64,000 nt of DNA from the NCBI GenBank assembly GCA_016703335.1, contig JADJCG010000032.1:62001-126000 (forward strand), written 5' to 3'. Source of the DNA: Caulobacteraceae bacterium (GTDB taxonomy: Bacteria > Pseudomonadota > Alphaproteobacteria > Caulobacterales > Aquidulcibacteraceae). Numbering within the stretch: the first letter of the stretch is position 1; each line of letters opens with the position of its first letter. The notes under the pieces were generated by a model. That model did no database searches, was not told the origin of the DNA, and saw nothing but the letters and a program-made list of their open reading frames with translations. The translations under genes were made by a program, and so were the position numbers. Shown here piece after piece: positions 16,543-24,198 of the stretch.

Positions 16543-17774
16543 CGCTCGCGCACGAGCGCCGGCGCCGGGCCGAGGAGCTTGCCGCGCTCCGTCCACAGCA
16601 CCGAGAGCAGAGTGGCCGCGCCAGCGGCTGCAAGGCCAATCGCGAACGGCACGACCGTGCCATCAAATGCGCGCCCGATCAGCGCGCCAAATATCGCACC
16701 GCCTGTTGCAGTGACCGCGCCGTAGATCGCGGACGCTGATCCCGCGACCTTTCCCATAGGCTCCATGGCAAGCGCGTTGAAGTTCGAGGCAATAAACCCA
16801 AACATCGCGAACGTGATCGCCAGCATAATCGTAAATACCGGGAAAGTTGCCCAGCCCAATTGCGCGATACCCGCCAGAACCAACGCAGCGATCGTGAACC
16901 CGATAATCATGATGTGCGACAGCCTGCGCATCCCATGCCGCACGACGAGCCGTGAATTGAGAAACGTGCCCGCGGAAATCGCAATCGCAATTGACGCGAA
17001 GGCGAGCGGGAAGGCGGGGCCAAGATTGTAGACGTCGACGAACAATTGTTCGGAAGAGGTGATGTAGCCGAACAGGCAGCCGGTGATGAACGTGGTCGCA
17101 AACATGTAGCCGACGGTTTGGCGCTCGCGCAGCACCATGGCGTACGCGGATATGATCGCAGGTGGATTGAACGCGCGGCGGTTCTCAGGCTTTAGCGTCT
17201 CAGGCAAGCGGATCAGCGCCCAGGCCAGCACGATGAGAGCGTAGACCAGCAACGCGCCGAAAATCCATCGCCAAGGCGCCACGAAAAGAATGAGCTGGCC
17301 GATGCTGGGCGCGATGATCGGCACAATCATGAACGCCGTCATCGCCATGGACATGACTTGCGCCATGCGTCGCCCTTCCATGAGGTCGCGTACGACGGCG
17401 GTTGCAATCACGCGTGTAGCCGCCGCGCCGACGCCTTGCAGCGCGCGCGCGGCAAGGAAAAGTTCGAAGCTCGGCGCAACAACGCAAAGGATCGAACCGG
17501 CGATGTAAATGCCGAGGGCGTACACGAGCACGGAACGGCGTCCAAAAGCGTCGGCGAGCGGACCGTAGATGAGTTGCGACACGCCAAAAAGCGCCACGTA
17601 GCAGATGATCACGAGCTGGCGATCGTTGTCATTCGTCAGCTGAAACGCTTCGCCGATCTGCGGCAGCGCTGGCAGCATAATATCAATCGCAAGCGCATTT
17701 AGCGCCGAAAGCGCCGCCACCATGCCGACGAGTTCAGGGATAGAGAGCGTACGCTGCGCTGGGGTGTCGCTCAT
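16539..17774 (-). CDS. Bcr/CflA family multidrug efflux MFS transporter
   Basis: The 411-residue, 12-TM protein has the DHA1 signatures ALAIDIMLPALPQIGEAF in helix 1, YGPLADAFGRRSVLVYALG (motif A) and ALQGVGAAATRVIATAVVRD (motif C-like, helix 5). Bcr/CflA proteins export bicyclomycin, chloramphenicol, sulfonamides or dipeptides using protons. The start overlaps the stop of the upstream esterase gene (ATGA at 17771-17774), so they are co-transcribed. Confidence 0.92.
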   Translation of the reverse strand: MSDTPAQRTLSIPELVGMVAALSALNALAIDIMLPALPQIGEAFQLTNDNDRQLVIICYVALFGVSQLIYGPLADAFGRRSVLVYALGIYIAGSILCVVAPSFELFLAARALQGVGAAATRVIATAVVRDLMEGRRMAQVMSMAMTAFMIVPIIAPSIGQLILFVAPWRWIFGALLVYALIVLAWALIRLPETLKPENRRAFNPPAIISAYAMVLRERQTVGYMFATTFITGCLFGYITSSEQLFVDVYNLGPAFPLAFASIAIAISAGTFLNSRLVVRHGMRRLSHIMIIGFTIAALVLAGIAQLGWATFPVFTIMLAITFAMFGFIASNFNALAMEPMGKVAGSASAIYGAVTATGGAIFGALIGRAFDGTVVPFAIGLAAAGAATLLSVLWTERGKLLGPAPALVRER

Positions 17775-18574
17775 GGCGCGTTGCCATACAGCGCCGCGAG
17801 CCCGCGCTTGGCAGCAGGGGCGACCATACTGCTGTGAGTCTCGCCGACGATGAGTGCGTGCGAGACGCGAATGGTCGGATCCGCAAGCAGAAGCTCGTTC
17901 AGGCGCAGCGTGTTGTTCGCCATGTCGCTGCGGGCTTCGCCGCGCGGTGTATCTGCGGCGAGGAACACGGTTCGTGTGCGGTCCGCTCGCGTGAGCGCTA
18001 CGTCGTAGATTTTGCCGTTATCGAACCAGAGTGCGGGGCTCATGATCAGATAGCGATCGAAGAGATCAGGCGCTTGCGCGAGGGTGTAGGCAGCGAAGAG
18101 CCCGGCATAGGAATGGCCGGCGAGTCCACGCTCATTGGGATCGATCGGTAGATGCCCTTCGGCGTAGGGGATGATCTCGTCGCGCAGCACTTGCAGAAAC
18201 ACATCTGCGCCGCCGGTTTGATTGGGGGTGCGGCCGAAGGCCGGCGTGAAGTCATGCTTGCGCAAATTTCCGGTGTTGATCGCGTTCGCGTAAGCGACGC
18301 CGACAAGAATCTGTGGCGCCATGCGATGGCGCGCGATGAGGTCGTCCTCGGCTTTCGCGAACGTCGGCAGCCAGGCGAGGCCGTCGAGAACGTAGAGCGC
18401 AGGGCATCCGCCAAGGCGGCACTCAGGCGGCACGTGAACGATGAGCGCGTAATCGACACCGTTCGACGCGCGCGGCATCGTCAGCACATGGCTGCGCGGC
18501 GCGATCAGTTGATACCCCGCAACGCCGAGCGCAAAGAGCGCCACAAGCGCGGCGATCAACAGTGCTTTACGCAT
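17771..18574 (-). CDS. secreted/anchored esterase of the PF00756 (esterase D, IroE/BesA-like) family
   Basis: The 267-residue protein has an N-terminal hydrophobic anchor (ALLIAALVALFALGVAGYQLI). Its esterase core carries VDYALIVHVPPE, PALYVLDG, GLAGHSYAGLFAAY (Ser nucleophile) and the C-terminal GETHSSMVA (His). This order is typical of periplasmic siderophore esterases and related acyl-ester hydrolases. Neighbouring genes give no iron context, so its natural ester is uncertain. The first eight bases overlap the 3' end of ychF, and its stop overlaps the MFS start; ychF, esterase and MFS could be one transcript. Confidence 0.87.
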   Translation of the reverse strand: MRKALLIAALVALFALGVAGYQLIAPRSHVLTMPRASNGVDYALIVHVPPECRLGGCPALYVLDGLAWLPTFAKAEDDLIARHRMAPQILVGVAYANAINTGNLRKHDFTPAFGRTPNQTGGADVFLQVLRDEIIPYAEGHLPIDPNERGLAGHSYAGLFAAYTLAQAPDLFDRYLIMSPALWFDNGKIYDVALTRADRTRTVFLAADTPRGEARSDMANNTLRLNELLLADPTIRVSHALIVGETHSSMVAPAAKRGLAALYGNAP

Positions 18575-19664
18575 TGAAACGGAAGTGCATCACGTCGCCT
18601 TCTCGGACGATGTATTCCTTGCCTTCGAGGCGCATCTTGCCGGCTTCCTTGGCGCCTTGCTCACCTTTGAAGGTGATGTAGTCGTCATAGGCGATCGTCT
18701 CGGCGCGGATGAAGCCTTTCTCGAAATCGCCGTGAATGACGCCCGCAGCCTGCGGCGCGGTCCAACCCTTTTGGATCGTCCATGCGCGCGCTTCTTTCGG
18801 ACCCACTGTGAAGTAGGTCTGTAGCCCAAGAAGATCGTACCCGGCATGAATGAGCTTGGTGAGGCCAGGCTCTTGCAGCCCCACCGTCGCCAGAAATTCC
18901 ACTTGCTCCTCATCGGAGAGCGCCGCGATCTCGGATTCAATCTGCGCGCAGATAATCACGCACGCAGCGCTTTCTTGCGTCGCGCGCTCTTGCACGCGTG
19001 CAGTGTGATCGTTGCCGCCCGCGGCGTCGGCTTCATTGACGTTGCAGACGTAAAGCACGGGCAGGGCGGTCAGCAGCTGCAACATCTCGAATGCTTTTTG
19101 CTCATCCGGCGCACGCTTGGTGTGGCGCGCGGGCTTGCCGTCTTCGAGCAGCACTTTCGCGCGCAATACCAGATCAAGCGTGAGCTTGGAATCCTTGTCG
19201 CCGCCCTTGGCTTTCTTCTCGAGATTGTTGATGCGCTTTTCTAGGCTTTCGAGGTCGGCGAGCATCAACTCGGTTTCGACGGTTTCAAGATCCGCGATCG
19301 GATCGATCTTGCCTTCGACGTGAGTGATGTCGTCGTTCTCGAAGCAGCGCAGCACGTACGCAATGGCGTCGCACTCGCGGATGGTCGCGAGGAATTGGTT
19401 GCCGAGCCCTTCGCCCTTCGATGCGCCGCGCACGAGGCCGGCGATGTCGACAAAATTCATCCGCGTCGGGATGATCTCTTTCGAACCCGCAATCGCGGCG
19501 AGCTGGCTAAAGCGCGGCTCGGGCATCGCCACTTCGCCGACATTGGGTTCAATCGTGCAGAACGGATAGTTCGCCGCTTGCGCGGCGGCCGTCTTCGTCA
19601 ACGCGTTGAAAAGCGTCGACTTGCCAACATTAGGCAAGCCAACGATGCCGCATTTGAAACCCAT
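18567..19664 (-). CDS. ychF: redox-regulated ATPase YchF (OLA1 family)
   Basis: The 365-residue protein has P-loop GLPNVGKSTLFNALT at residues 8-22, G2/G3 region NFVDIAGLVRGASKGEGLG and CNVNEAD in place of the usual NKxD, the substitution that gives this GTPase-like family its ATP preference. A coiled-coil insert lies near residues 130-155, and the C-terminal TGS domain holds KEARAWTIQKGWTAPQAAGVIHGDFEKGFI. It binds ribosomes and acts in stress responses. Length is exact for the family. Confidence 0.96.
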   Translation of the reverse strand: MGFKCGIVGLPNVGKSTLFNALTKTAAAQAANYPFCTIEPNVGEVAMPEPRFSQLAAIAGSKEIIPTRMNFVDIAGLVRGASKGEGLGNQFLATIRECDAIAYVLRCFENDDITHVEGKIDPIADLETVETELMLADLESLEKRINNLEKKAKGGDKDSKLTLDLVLRAKVLLEDGKPARHTKRAPDEQKAFEMLQLLTALPVLYVCNVNEADAAGGNDHTARVQERATQESAACVIICAQIESEIAALSDEEQVEFLATVGLQEPGLTKLIHAGYDLLGLQTYFTVGPKEARAWTIQKGWTAPQAAGVIHGDFEKGFIRAETIAYDDYITFKGEQGAKEAGKMRLEGKEYIVREGDVMHFRFNA

Positions 19665-19679
19665 AAAACTCTTGTCCTC

Positions 19680-20420
19680 TTAGCTGCGCCCGAGCGCTTT
19701 GGCGGCGAGATCGCGCCAGACGCGCGCTTCGGGGCGCAGGGGTGGTGCGATCTTGGCGAGGCGGCGTTCGATTTCGGTGAAACCGATCTCGGCGTCTTCG
19801 CGGCGGCCGGTCTTGGCCATGAAGGCTACATAGCGGCCGCCGGATTCCAGTCCAGGCACCCGGTCCGCGGCAAAACGGTAAGCGTCGTCCGCTTCTTCGT
19901 TGCGGCCAAGGCCTTCATAGGCGCGCGCGAAGGCGAGGGCCGCGACCGGTGTCTTTCCCTCCGGCCCTTGAGCCTTGAGCTTTTCCAAGCGCTCCAGCGC
20001 GTCGGCGTGGCGGCCCAACTCAAGCAGCGAGACGGCGTGGCCCATGAGGATGGTCGGATCGTCGGCCCATTGGCCGTCGGCCGAAAGCGCCCATTGCGCT
20101 TCAGCGTCGCTCCAGCGACCAAGCGCGGCTGCGGCCTGCGCCACTTTCATGCGCGCGCCGATGGTGGGTGTTTCTTCGAGATTGCGCATCGCGGTGCGAT
20201 AGTCACGCTCAGGGTCGAGCGCTTGACGCGCCGCTCTGCCAACGCTGCGCGCGCCGCTGCCGCCCATCCAACTCGGGACGAGAACGGCGAGGAAATAGAA
20301 CGCCGGCGCGATCAGCGGCCCAATGATGAACAGCCACAGCCAGAACATCTCGCGACCCGTTCGGACCACGTGGATGCCGCACAGAAGTGACGGCAAATAA
20401 AAGAGAATTAGACCCAGCAT
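19680..20420 (-). CDS. membrane-anchored TPR protein
   Basis: The 246-residue protein has two N-terminal helices (LGLILFYLPSLLCGIHVVRTG and FWLWLFIIGPLIAPAFYFLAVLV) followed by a soluble TPR region. Repeats are visible as MKVAQAAAALGRWSDAEAQWALSA, LMGHAVSLLELGRHADALERLEKL, LAFARAYEGLGRNEEADDAYRFA and YVAFMAKTGRREDAEIGFTEIE. It is a homologue of conserved alphaproteobacterial 'tetratricopeptide' membrane proteins of unknown role. It lies 15 bases upstream of ychF on the same strand. Confidence 0.8.
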   Translation of the reverse strand: MLGLILFYLPSLLCGIHVVRTGREMFWLWLFIIGPLIAPAFYFLAVLVPSWMGGSGARSVGRAARQALDPERDYRTAMRNLEETPTIGARMKVAQAAAALGRWSDAEAQWALSADGQWADDPTILMGHAVSLLELGRHADALERLEKLKAQGPEGKTPVAALAFARAYEGLGRNEEADDAYRFAADRVPGLESGGRYVAFMAKTGRREDAEIGFTEIERRLAKIAPPLRPEARVWRDLAAKALGRS

Positions 20421-20552
20421 CAGCGATTTTCCTGCGCCGCGTCTCTTACGGAAGTTCGTTCCGAATGCGAAGCAAAACAGCAGTTTGCTTGGCTTATTTC
20501 GCGAACGCTAGTACCGCGAATCGGAGACATATCCACAAGACGGGGGCCAACA
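20421..20552. other. divergent intergenic region
   Basis: A 132-base spacer lies between the TPR gene (minus) and the hypothetical gene (plus). It contains an AT-richer core around 20465-20500 suitable for promoters, but no consensus site I would stand by. Confidence 0.3.
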
Positions 20553-20891
20553 ATGGCGCAACACCGCTGGAATCGTCGCTTCATGCAGGACGCTGAGGCT
20601 GCGCCCGATAACCTGGTCTATTTCGAACCCGACCTGGTTCGCCGCCGACGCTATGCCGAGCGCAAGCGTGAGCAAATGCGAGCCGAAGAGATCGATCGTT
20701 CCGGTTCGTCCCGTCATCTTGAGCGCGCCGCGAAGCGCCTGAAGCACGTCAACGCGATCGACCGCGTTCTCTACGTGCCGCAATGGGATATGGCCAAAGC
20801 CGAGATGGCGATGCGCAAGGCGGGCGTTACTGGCGCTGTCAGCAATCTCTGCGGCACGCGCCGGAAGATCGTGACGAACGGACGCCGCTAG
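20553..20891 (+). CDS. hypothetical charged protein
   Basis: A 112-residue protein rich in Arg, Lys, Glu and Asp: a basic/acidic helix (RRRRYAERKREQMRAEEIDR) and a C-terminal WDMAKAEMAMRKAGVTGAVSNLCGTRRK. Codon use (strong G/C at third positions) supports real coding. No enzyme motif, signal or membrane segment is visible, and I do not recognise the family. Stop overlaps the convergent pth stop by four bases. Confidence 0.6.
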   Translation: MAQHRWNRRFMQDAEAAPDNLVYFEPDLVRRRRYAERKREQMRAEEIDRSGSSRHLERAAKRLKHVNAIDRVLYVPQWDMAKAEMAMRKAGVTGAVSNLCGTRRKIVTNGRR

Positions 20892-21500
20892 GCGTCCGTG
20901 TCGCCGGGCTTCTTGCGGCCGCCGGCTTTTTCCGCAGGCGCAAGGCGCATCACTTCGCCTTGGAATTTTTCGTCGTCACCGCGCACGAGTAGCGCTGCCG
21001 ATTTGGTGATCGCATCGAGCATTTTGTCGACGCCTTCGCGTTCGCTCTTGGCGAAATCGCTGAGCACGTGACCATGCACGAGTTCGGCCTGACCTGGATG
21101 GCCAGTGCCTAAGCGTGCGCGGCGATAGCCATCTGTATCAAGCCAGGCTGAGATCGAGCGGATGCCGTTATTGCCAGCCGCGCCGCCGCCGGTCTTCATG
21201 CGAAAACGGCCGGGCGCGAGATCGATCTCATCGTAGAAGACGACGATGTCGTTCTGCGGAATTTTGTAGAAGCGAAGCCTCGGCAACGGCGTGGCCGCTA
21301 TCGTTGTAAAACGTCTGCGGCTTCATCAGCAGCGTGCGCACGCCGTCGATCGAACCTTCGCAAACTTCGCTGCGAAACTTCTTCTTCCACGGGCCGAACG
21401 AATACGCGCGCGCAATCGCGTCCACGGCCATAAAGCCGATGTTGTGCCGGTTGCCTGCGTATTTCGCGCCCGGATTGCCTAGGCCGACGAGGAGCAGCAT
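20888..21500 (-). CDS. pth: peptidyl-tRNA hydrolase (one frameshift)
   Basis: Pth releases peptides from stalled peptidyl-tRNAs and is essential in bacteria. The N-terminal half shows LLLVGLGNPGAKYAGNRHNIGFMAVDAIA, with conserved Asn and catalytic His, and LLMKPQTFYNDSG. The second half, in the next frame, shows RFYKIPQNDIVVFYDEIDLAPGRFRMKTGGGAAGNNGIRSI and ends in a KAGGRKKP tail. The shift lies near 21268-21285, at AGGCTTCGCTTC. Because a working Pth is needed, this is best read as a consensus error. Located between rplY (upstream) and the hypothetical gene, the standard rplY-pth order. Confidence 0.93.
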
Positions 21501-21547
21501 GTACGCCTTCTAAACTTCCCGTTTCGGGGCAGGGAAGCCGGATCAGC

Positions 21548-22198
21548 TTACTTCTTTTCGTCTTTCTTGGCGTCCGCAGCGCCAGCAGCAGCGGCCGGTG
21601 CAGCTTCTGTCGGAGTCGCGACGACTTCTTCTTCAACCTTACGGCCGACGATCGTCGCGATGGTGAAGTCGCGATCACGGATCACAGGACGCGCGCCGTC
21701 CGGCAACGTGATCTGCGAGATGTGAACTGAGTCACCGATGTCGCGGCCGGTGAGGTCGATCACGATCTCTTCCGGGATCTTGTTGGCCTTGCACTTCAGC
21801 TTGATCGTATGGCGCACGACGTTGAGCGCGCCGCCGCGCTTCAGGCCTGGCGAAGCTTCGTGGTTCTTGAAGTGAACGACGACGTCGATCGCGATCTCGG
21901 CGTTTTCTTCAACGCGGTAGAGGTCGACGTGGATCGGCTTGTCGCTGACCGGGTGGAACTGAATCGCGCGCGGGATCACCGGCTGCTTCTCGCCTTGGTG
22001 GTTGAGTTCAACCATGTGCGAGAGGAACTTGCCCGAGCGGATCGCCAACTCGACGTCCTTGGCGTTGATCTGGATCGGGATCGCGCCGCGCTTGCCGCCG
22101 TAAAGCACGCCTGGGATCAGGCCCGAATTACGGGTTGCGCGGGCGCCACCGGTGCCAGTTTTTTCACGCACATCAACGTTGAGAACAATGCCAGCCAT
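21548..22198 (-). CDS. rplY: 50S ribosomal protein L25/general stress protein Ctc
   Basis: The 216-residue protein has the long Ctc-type layout. The N-terminal L25 5S-rRNA-binding domain contains VREKTGTGGARATRNSGLIPGVLYGG, and a C-terminal TL5/CTC beta domain contains VVHFKNHEASPGLKRGGALNVVRH and IEEIVIDLTGRDIGDSVHISQI-like elements. An alanine-rich tail ends KKDEKK. It binds 5S rRNA in the central protuberance. pth follows 47 bases downstream, as in many proteobacteria. Confidence 0.95.
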   Translation of the reverse strand: MAGIVLNVDVREKTGTGGARATRNSGLIPGVLYGGKRGAIPIQINAKDVELAIRSGKFLSHMVELNHQGEKQPVIPRAIQFHPVSDKPIHVDLYRVEENAEIAIDVVVHFKNHEASPGLKRGGALNVVRHTIKLKCKANKIPEEIVIDLTGRDIGDSVHISQITLPDGARPVIRDRDFTIATIVGRKVEEEVVATPTEAAPAAAAGAADAKKDEKK

Positions 22199-22282
22199 GG
22201 CTGATAGCCTTAAATTCCGGGGCGCCGGGAAAAATGGAAGCGGGGCTTCTAGCGGAAGGCGGGAGGCCCCGCAAGGTAGCCA

Positions 22283-22300
22283 AGGGGCAAAGCTGCCCCT
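22283..22300 (-). terminator. putative terminator hairpin after the FkbM gene
   Basis: AGGGGC (22283-22288) and GCCCCT (22295-22300) form a six-pair stem around AAAGCT, abutting the FkbM stop codon. A second GC-rich inverted pair (GCGGGGC 22240-22246 and GCCCCGC 22266-22272) follows before rplY. No T-run is present, so strength is uncertain. Confidence 0.4.
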
Positions 22301-23052
22301 CAGGCGCGGCGTTTAAACAGCGTCAGCCGGATACCCATGGCAGACACCACGTCCAGATAGTGCATCCGGACCAGTTTTGAGAGCGGGGGCGGGTCGGCTG
22401 GCGTTGGGGGCGACTTCAGGTCGGCGAAGCTGGAGAGCCAGTTATTCAGGCGCGGCCGGGGGCCGTGCTTAATGAGGACGTTCTCGGCCAGCAGGAACGG
22501 GATCCCCGCATGGGTTAGATCCCGCATCACCCGCCACTTTTTCCAAGCGCCGAAGGGCGATTTGGAGATGTCGAAGAAGATGACGAGGCTTTCGATGTTC
22601 TTGCCGCCTTCGGCTAGAATACTGTCCAGAATGGCGATCTCGGCCCCTTCGGCGTTGATCTTCACCCAGAGCCGGGCGTTCTTGAGGTTGTAGTCCGTCA
22701 GGAAGGTCGCCCAGTCGATCAGCTTGATCTCGCGGACATTGCCGACGCCAGCCTCGAACTTGCCGGCGATCATCGAAGCGCCGCCGAGGCTGTTGTCGCC
22801 CATGAGCTGGGCCGTGCCGATGTGGTCTGAGAGGCCAACCGGGGCGATCTGGTAGCGCCCATCGGCGATGCGGTCGGCAAAGCGGGTGTTGAGCTTGGCG
22901 ATCATCTCGGGATCGGGCTCGACCGAGACCATCCGGTCAAACGTATAGCCGCCCTCGACCACCGAATGGATCGAGCCGCCATTGTGGGCGCCGACATCAA
23001 CAAAGACGCGAGGCGCGCCGACTGGGAGCTGGGCCGACATGGGCGAACGCAT
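22300..23052 (-). CDS. FkbM family methyltransferase
   Basis: The 250-residue SAM-dependent methyltransferase has VFVDVGAHNGGSIHSVVEG (motif I), VSVEPDPEMIAKL (motif II acidic residue) and LWVKINAEGAEIAIL, the 'KIDVEGxE' motif of FkbM proteins. They O-methylate sugars or polyketides. A start at 23040 (MSAQ) is also possible. It has no obvious biosynthetic neighbours; the next gene upstream encodes a lipoprotein hydrolase on the same strand, 14 bases away. Confidence 0.87.
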   Translation of the reverse strand: MRSPMSAQLPVGAPRVFVDVGAHNGGSIHSVVEGGYTFDRMVSVEPDPEMIAKLNTRFADRIADGRYQIAPVGLSDHIGTAQLMGDNSLGGASMIAGKFEAGVGNVREIKLIDWATFLTDYNLKNARLWVKINAEGAEIAILDSILAEGGKNIESLVIFFDISKSPFGAWKKWRVMRDLTHAGIPFLLAENVLIKHGPRPRLNNWLSSFADLKSPPTPADPPPLSKLVRMHYLDVVSAMGIRLTLFKRRA

Positions 23053-23066
23053 AGCCTCTGGCGCGC

Positions 23067-23972
23067 TCAGCGCAAGGTGGGGCCGCCATTCGGATCGGGG
23101 TCAACAGGTTGCGTCGCCGGCGGTTGAGCCGCCTCGCGGCCTTCGGCTTCTGAGATCGCTTGCTCGAACGCGCCGATGAGCGCTGGCACGCAGCAGGCGT
23201 TCAAGAAGTGATCGCCGCCAGGCACGGTGACTAGCGTGTGGCCGTATTCGGCGGCAATGCGCTGATCAGCTTCAAGCTGCACAAAGGTGTCGGCATCGCC
23301 GTGGATGAAAACGATTGGCTCATCCAGGCCGCGAAGCGCCGTCCACACCGCAGGCAGTTGATTGGTCTGTGCCGTAATCTCACTAATCGAATTGCGGAAA
23401 TCGCGCGGCAGCATGCCGTGAAAGAGGCTGCCCGCGCCGATCAGCCGGCGCGCGGTGGGTCCGCGGTCACCGAAAAATGCCGACACCAACACGACAGCAT
23501 CGACTTGATCCGGATAGCGCTGTGCCATGAGCGTCGCGACTGGCGCGCCAAAGCTCTGTCCAACCAAAAGCACGCGCTGACCTTCTCTATGCTCCAGCAT
23601 CGGCGCGAGCGCGTCCGCTTGCTTGGCAAGATCGCGCACCGCATTGGCTGGCTCCGATGTGCGAAAGCCGGGCCGATCGGCGACAATCACCTCGCGCGTT
23701 TGCGGAAGTGCTGCGATCGTTGGCGCCCAATATTCGCTCCACGATGGCGTGCCGGTGATGATGACGACCTTCCAGGTCGCATCCGGCCGTGTTGGCGTCT
23801 GTAGCGCCGAGATTTGCCAGTGTTCAGGAACACCAGCGGTGAACGTGGTGCGCTCCATCGTGCCGGGTGGGTAGGCGCTCGAAGTCGGGAAGCGGTCGTT
23901 GTCGTCCTCCTGCGAGCCGATGGCGCATGCGGAGAGAGCAATGGCGAAAAAGGTGGCGGCGATCTGCTTCAT
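23067..23972 (-). CDS. alpha/beta hydrolase lipoprotein
   Basis: The 301-residue protein has the lipoprotein signal MKQIAATFFAIALSAC. The hydrolase fold is shown by VVIITGTPSWSEYW (oxyanion), VADRPGFRTSEP, LLVGQSFGAPVATLMAQ (Ser elbow), IVFIHGDADTFV (Asp) and VPGGDHFLNACC (His). A Pro/Glu-rich tail follows. Likely an envelope esterase or lipase; no substrate can be inferred. Starts at ATG 23970-23972. Confidence 0.85.
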   Translation of the reverse strand: MKQIAATFFAIALSACAIGSQEDDNDRFPTSSAYPPGTMERTTFTAGVPEHWQISALQTPTRPDATWKVVIITGTPSWSEYWAPTIAALPQTREVIVADRPGFRTSEPANAVRDLAKQADALAPMLEHREGQRVLLVGQSFGAPVATLMAQRYPDQVDAVVLVSAFFGDRGPTARRLIGAGSLFHGMLPRDFRNSISEITAQTNQLPAVWTALRGLDEPIVFIHGDADTFVQLEADQRIAAEYGHTLVTVPGGDHFLNACCVPALIGAFEQAISEAEGREAAQPPATQPVDPDPNGGPTLR

Positions 23973-24027
23973 GCGTTCCCTTTAGCTGGCTGGCGCCCCG
24001 GCGTCATCTAGGACAAGATCAATCGCC

Positions 24028-24174
24028 ATGTCCAAGCTTCCAGCTCGCATCAAAGTCTTCCGCATGCGGATCGGCTTTCATGAATGGGTGGTAGCGACGT
24101 CAAGTCAGGCCGCCGGTCGCGCTTCGCCTTTGCGCGGTCGCAAAGTATGTCTAAGAGCGTCATGCGCCGTTTAG
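24028..24174 (+). CDS. short conserved protein, probably truncated by an indel
   Basis: A 48-codon frame begins MSKLPARIKVFRMRIGFHEWVVATSSQAA. It resembles, from memory, the N-terminus of short (about 70 residues) alphaproteobacterial proteins of the type 'K-L-K-V-Y-R-T-x-I-G-F-H-D'. After SQAA the present frame turns into arginine- and cysteine-rich sequence and stops early, while another frame stays open for a few codons, suggesting a one-base lesion near 24115. Role unknown. Confidence 0.4.
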   Translation: MSKLPARIKVFRMRIGFHEWVVATSSQAAGRASPLRGRKVCLRASCAV

Positions 24175-24198
24175 CGGCGGGAGTTCGGGGGATCGTTC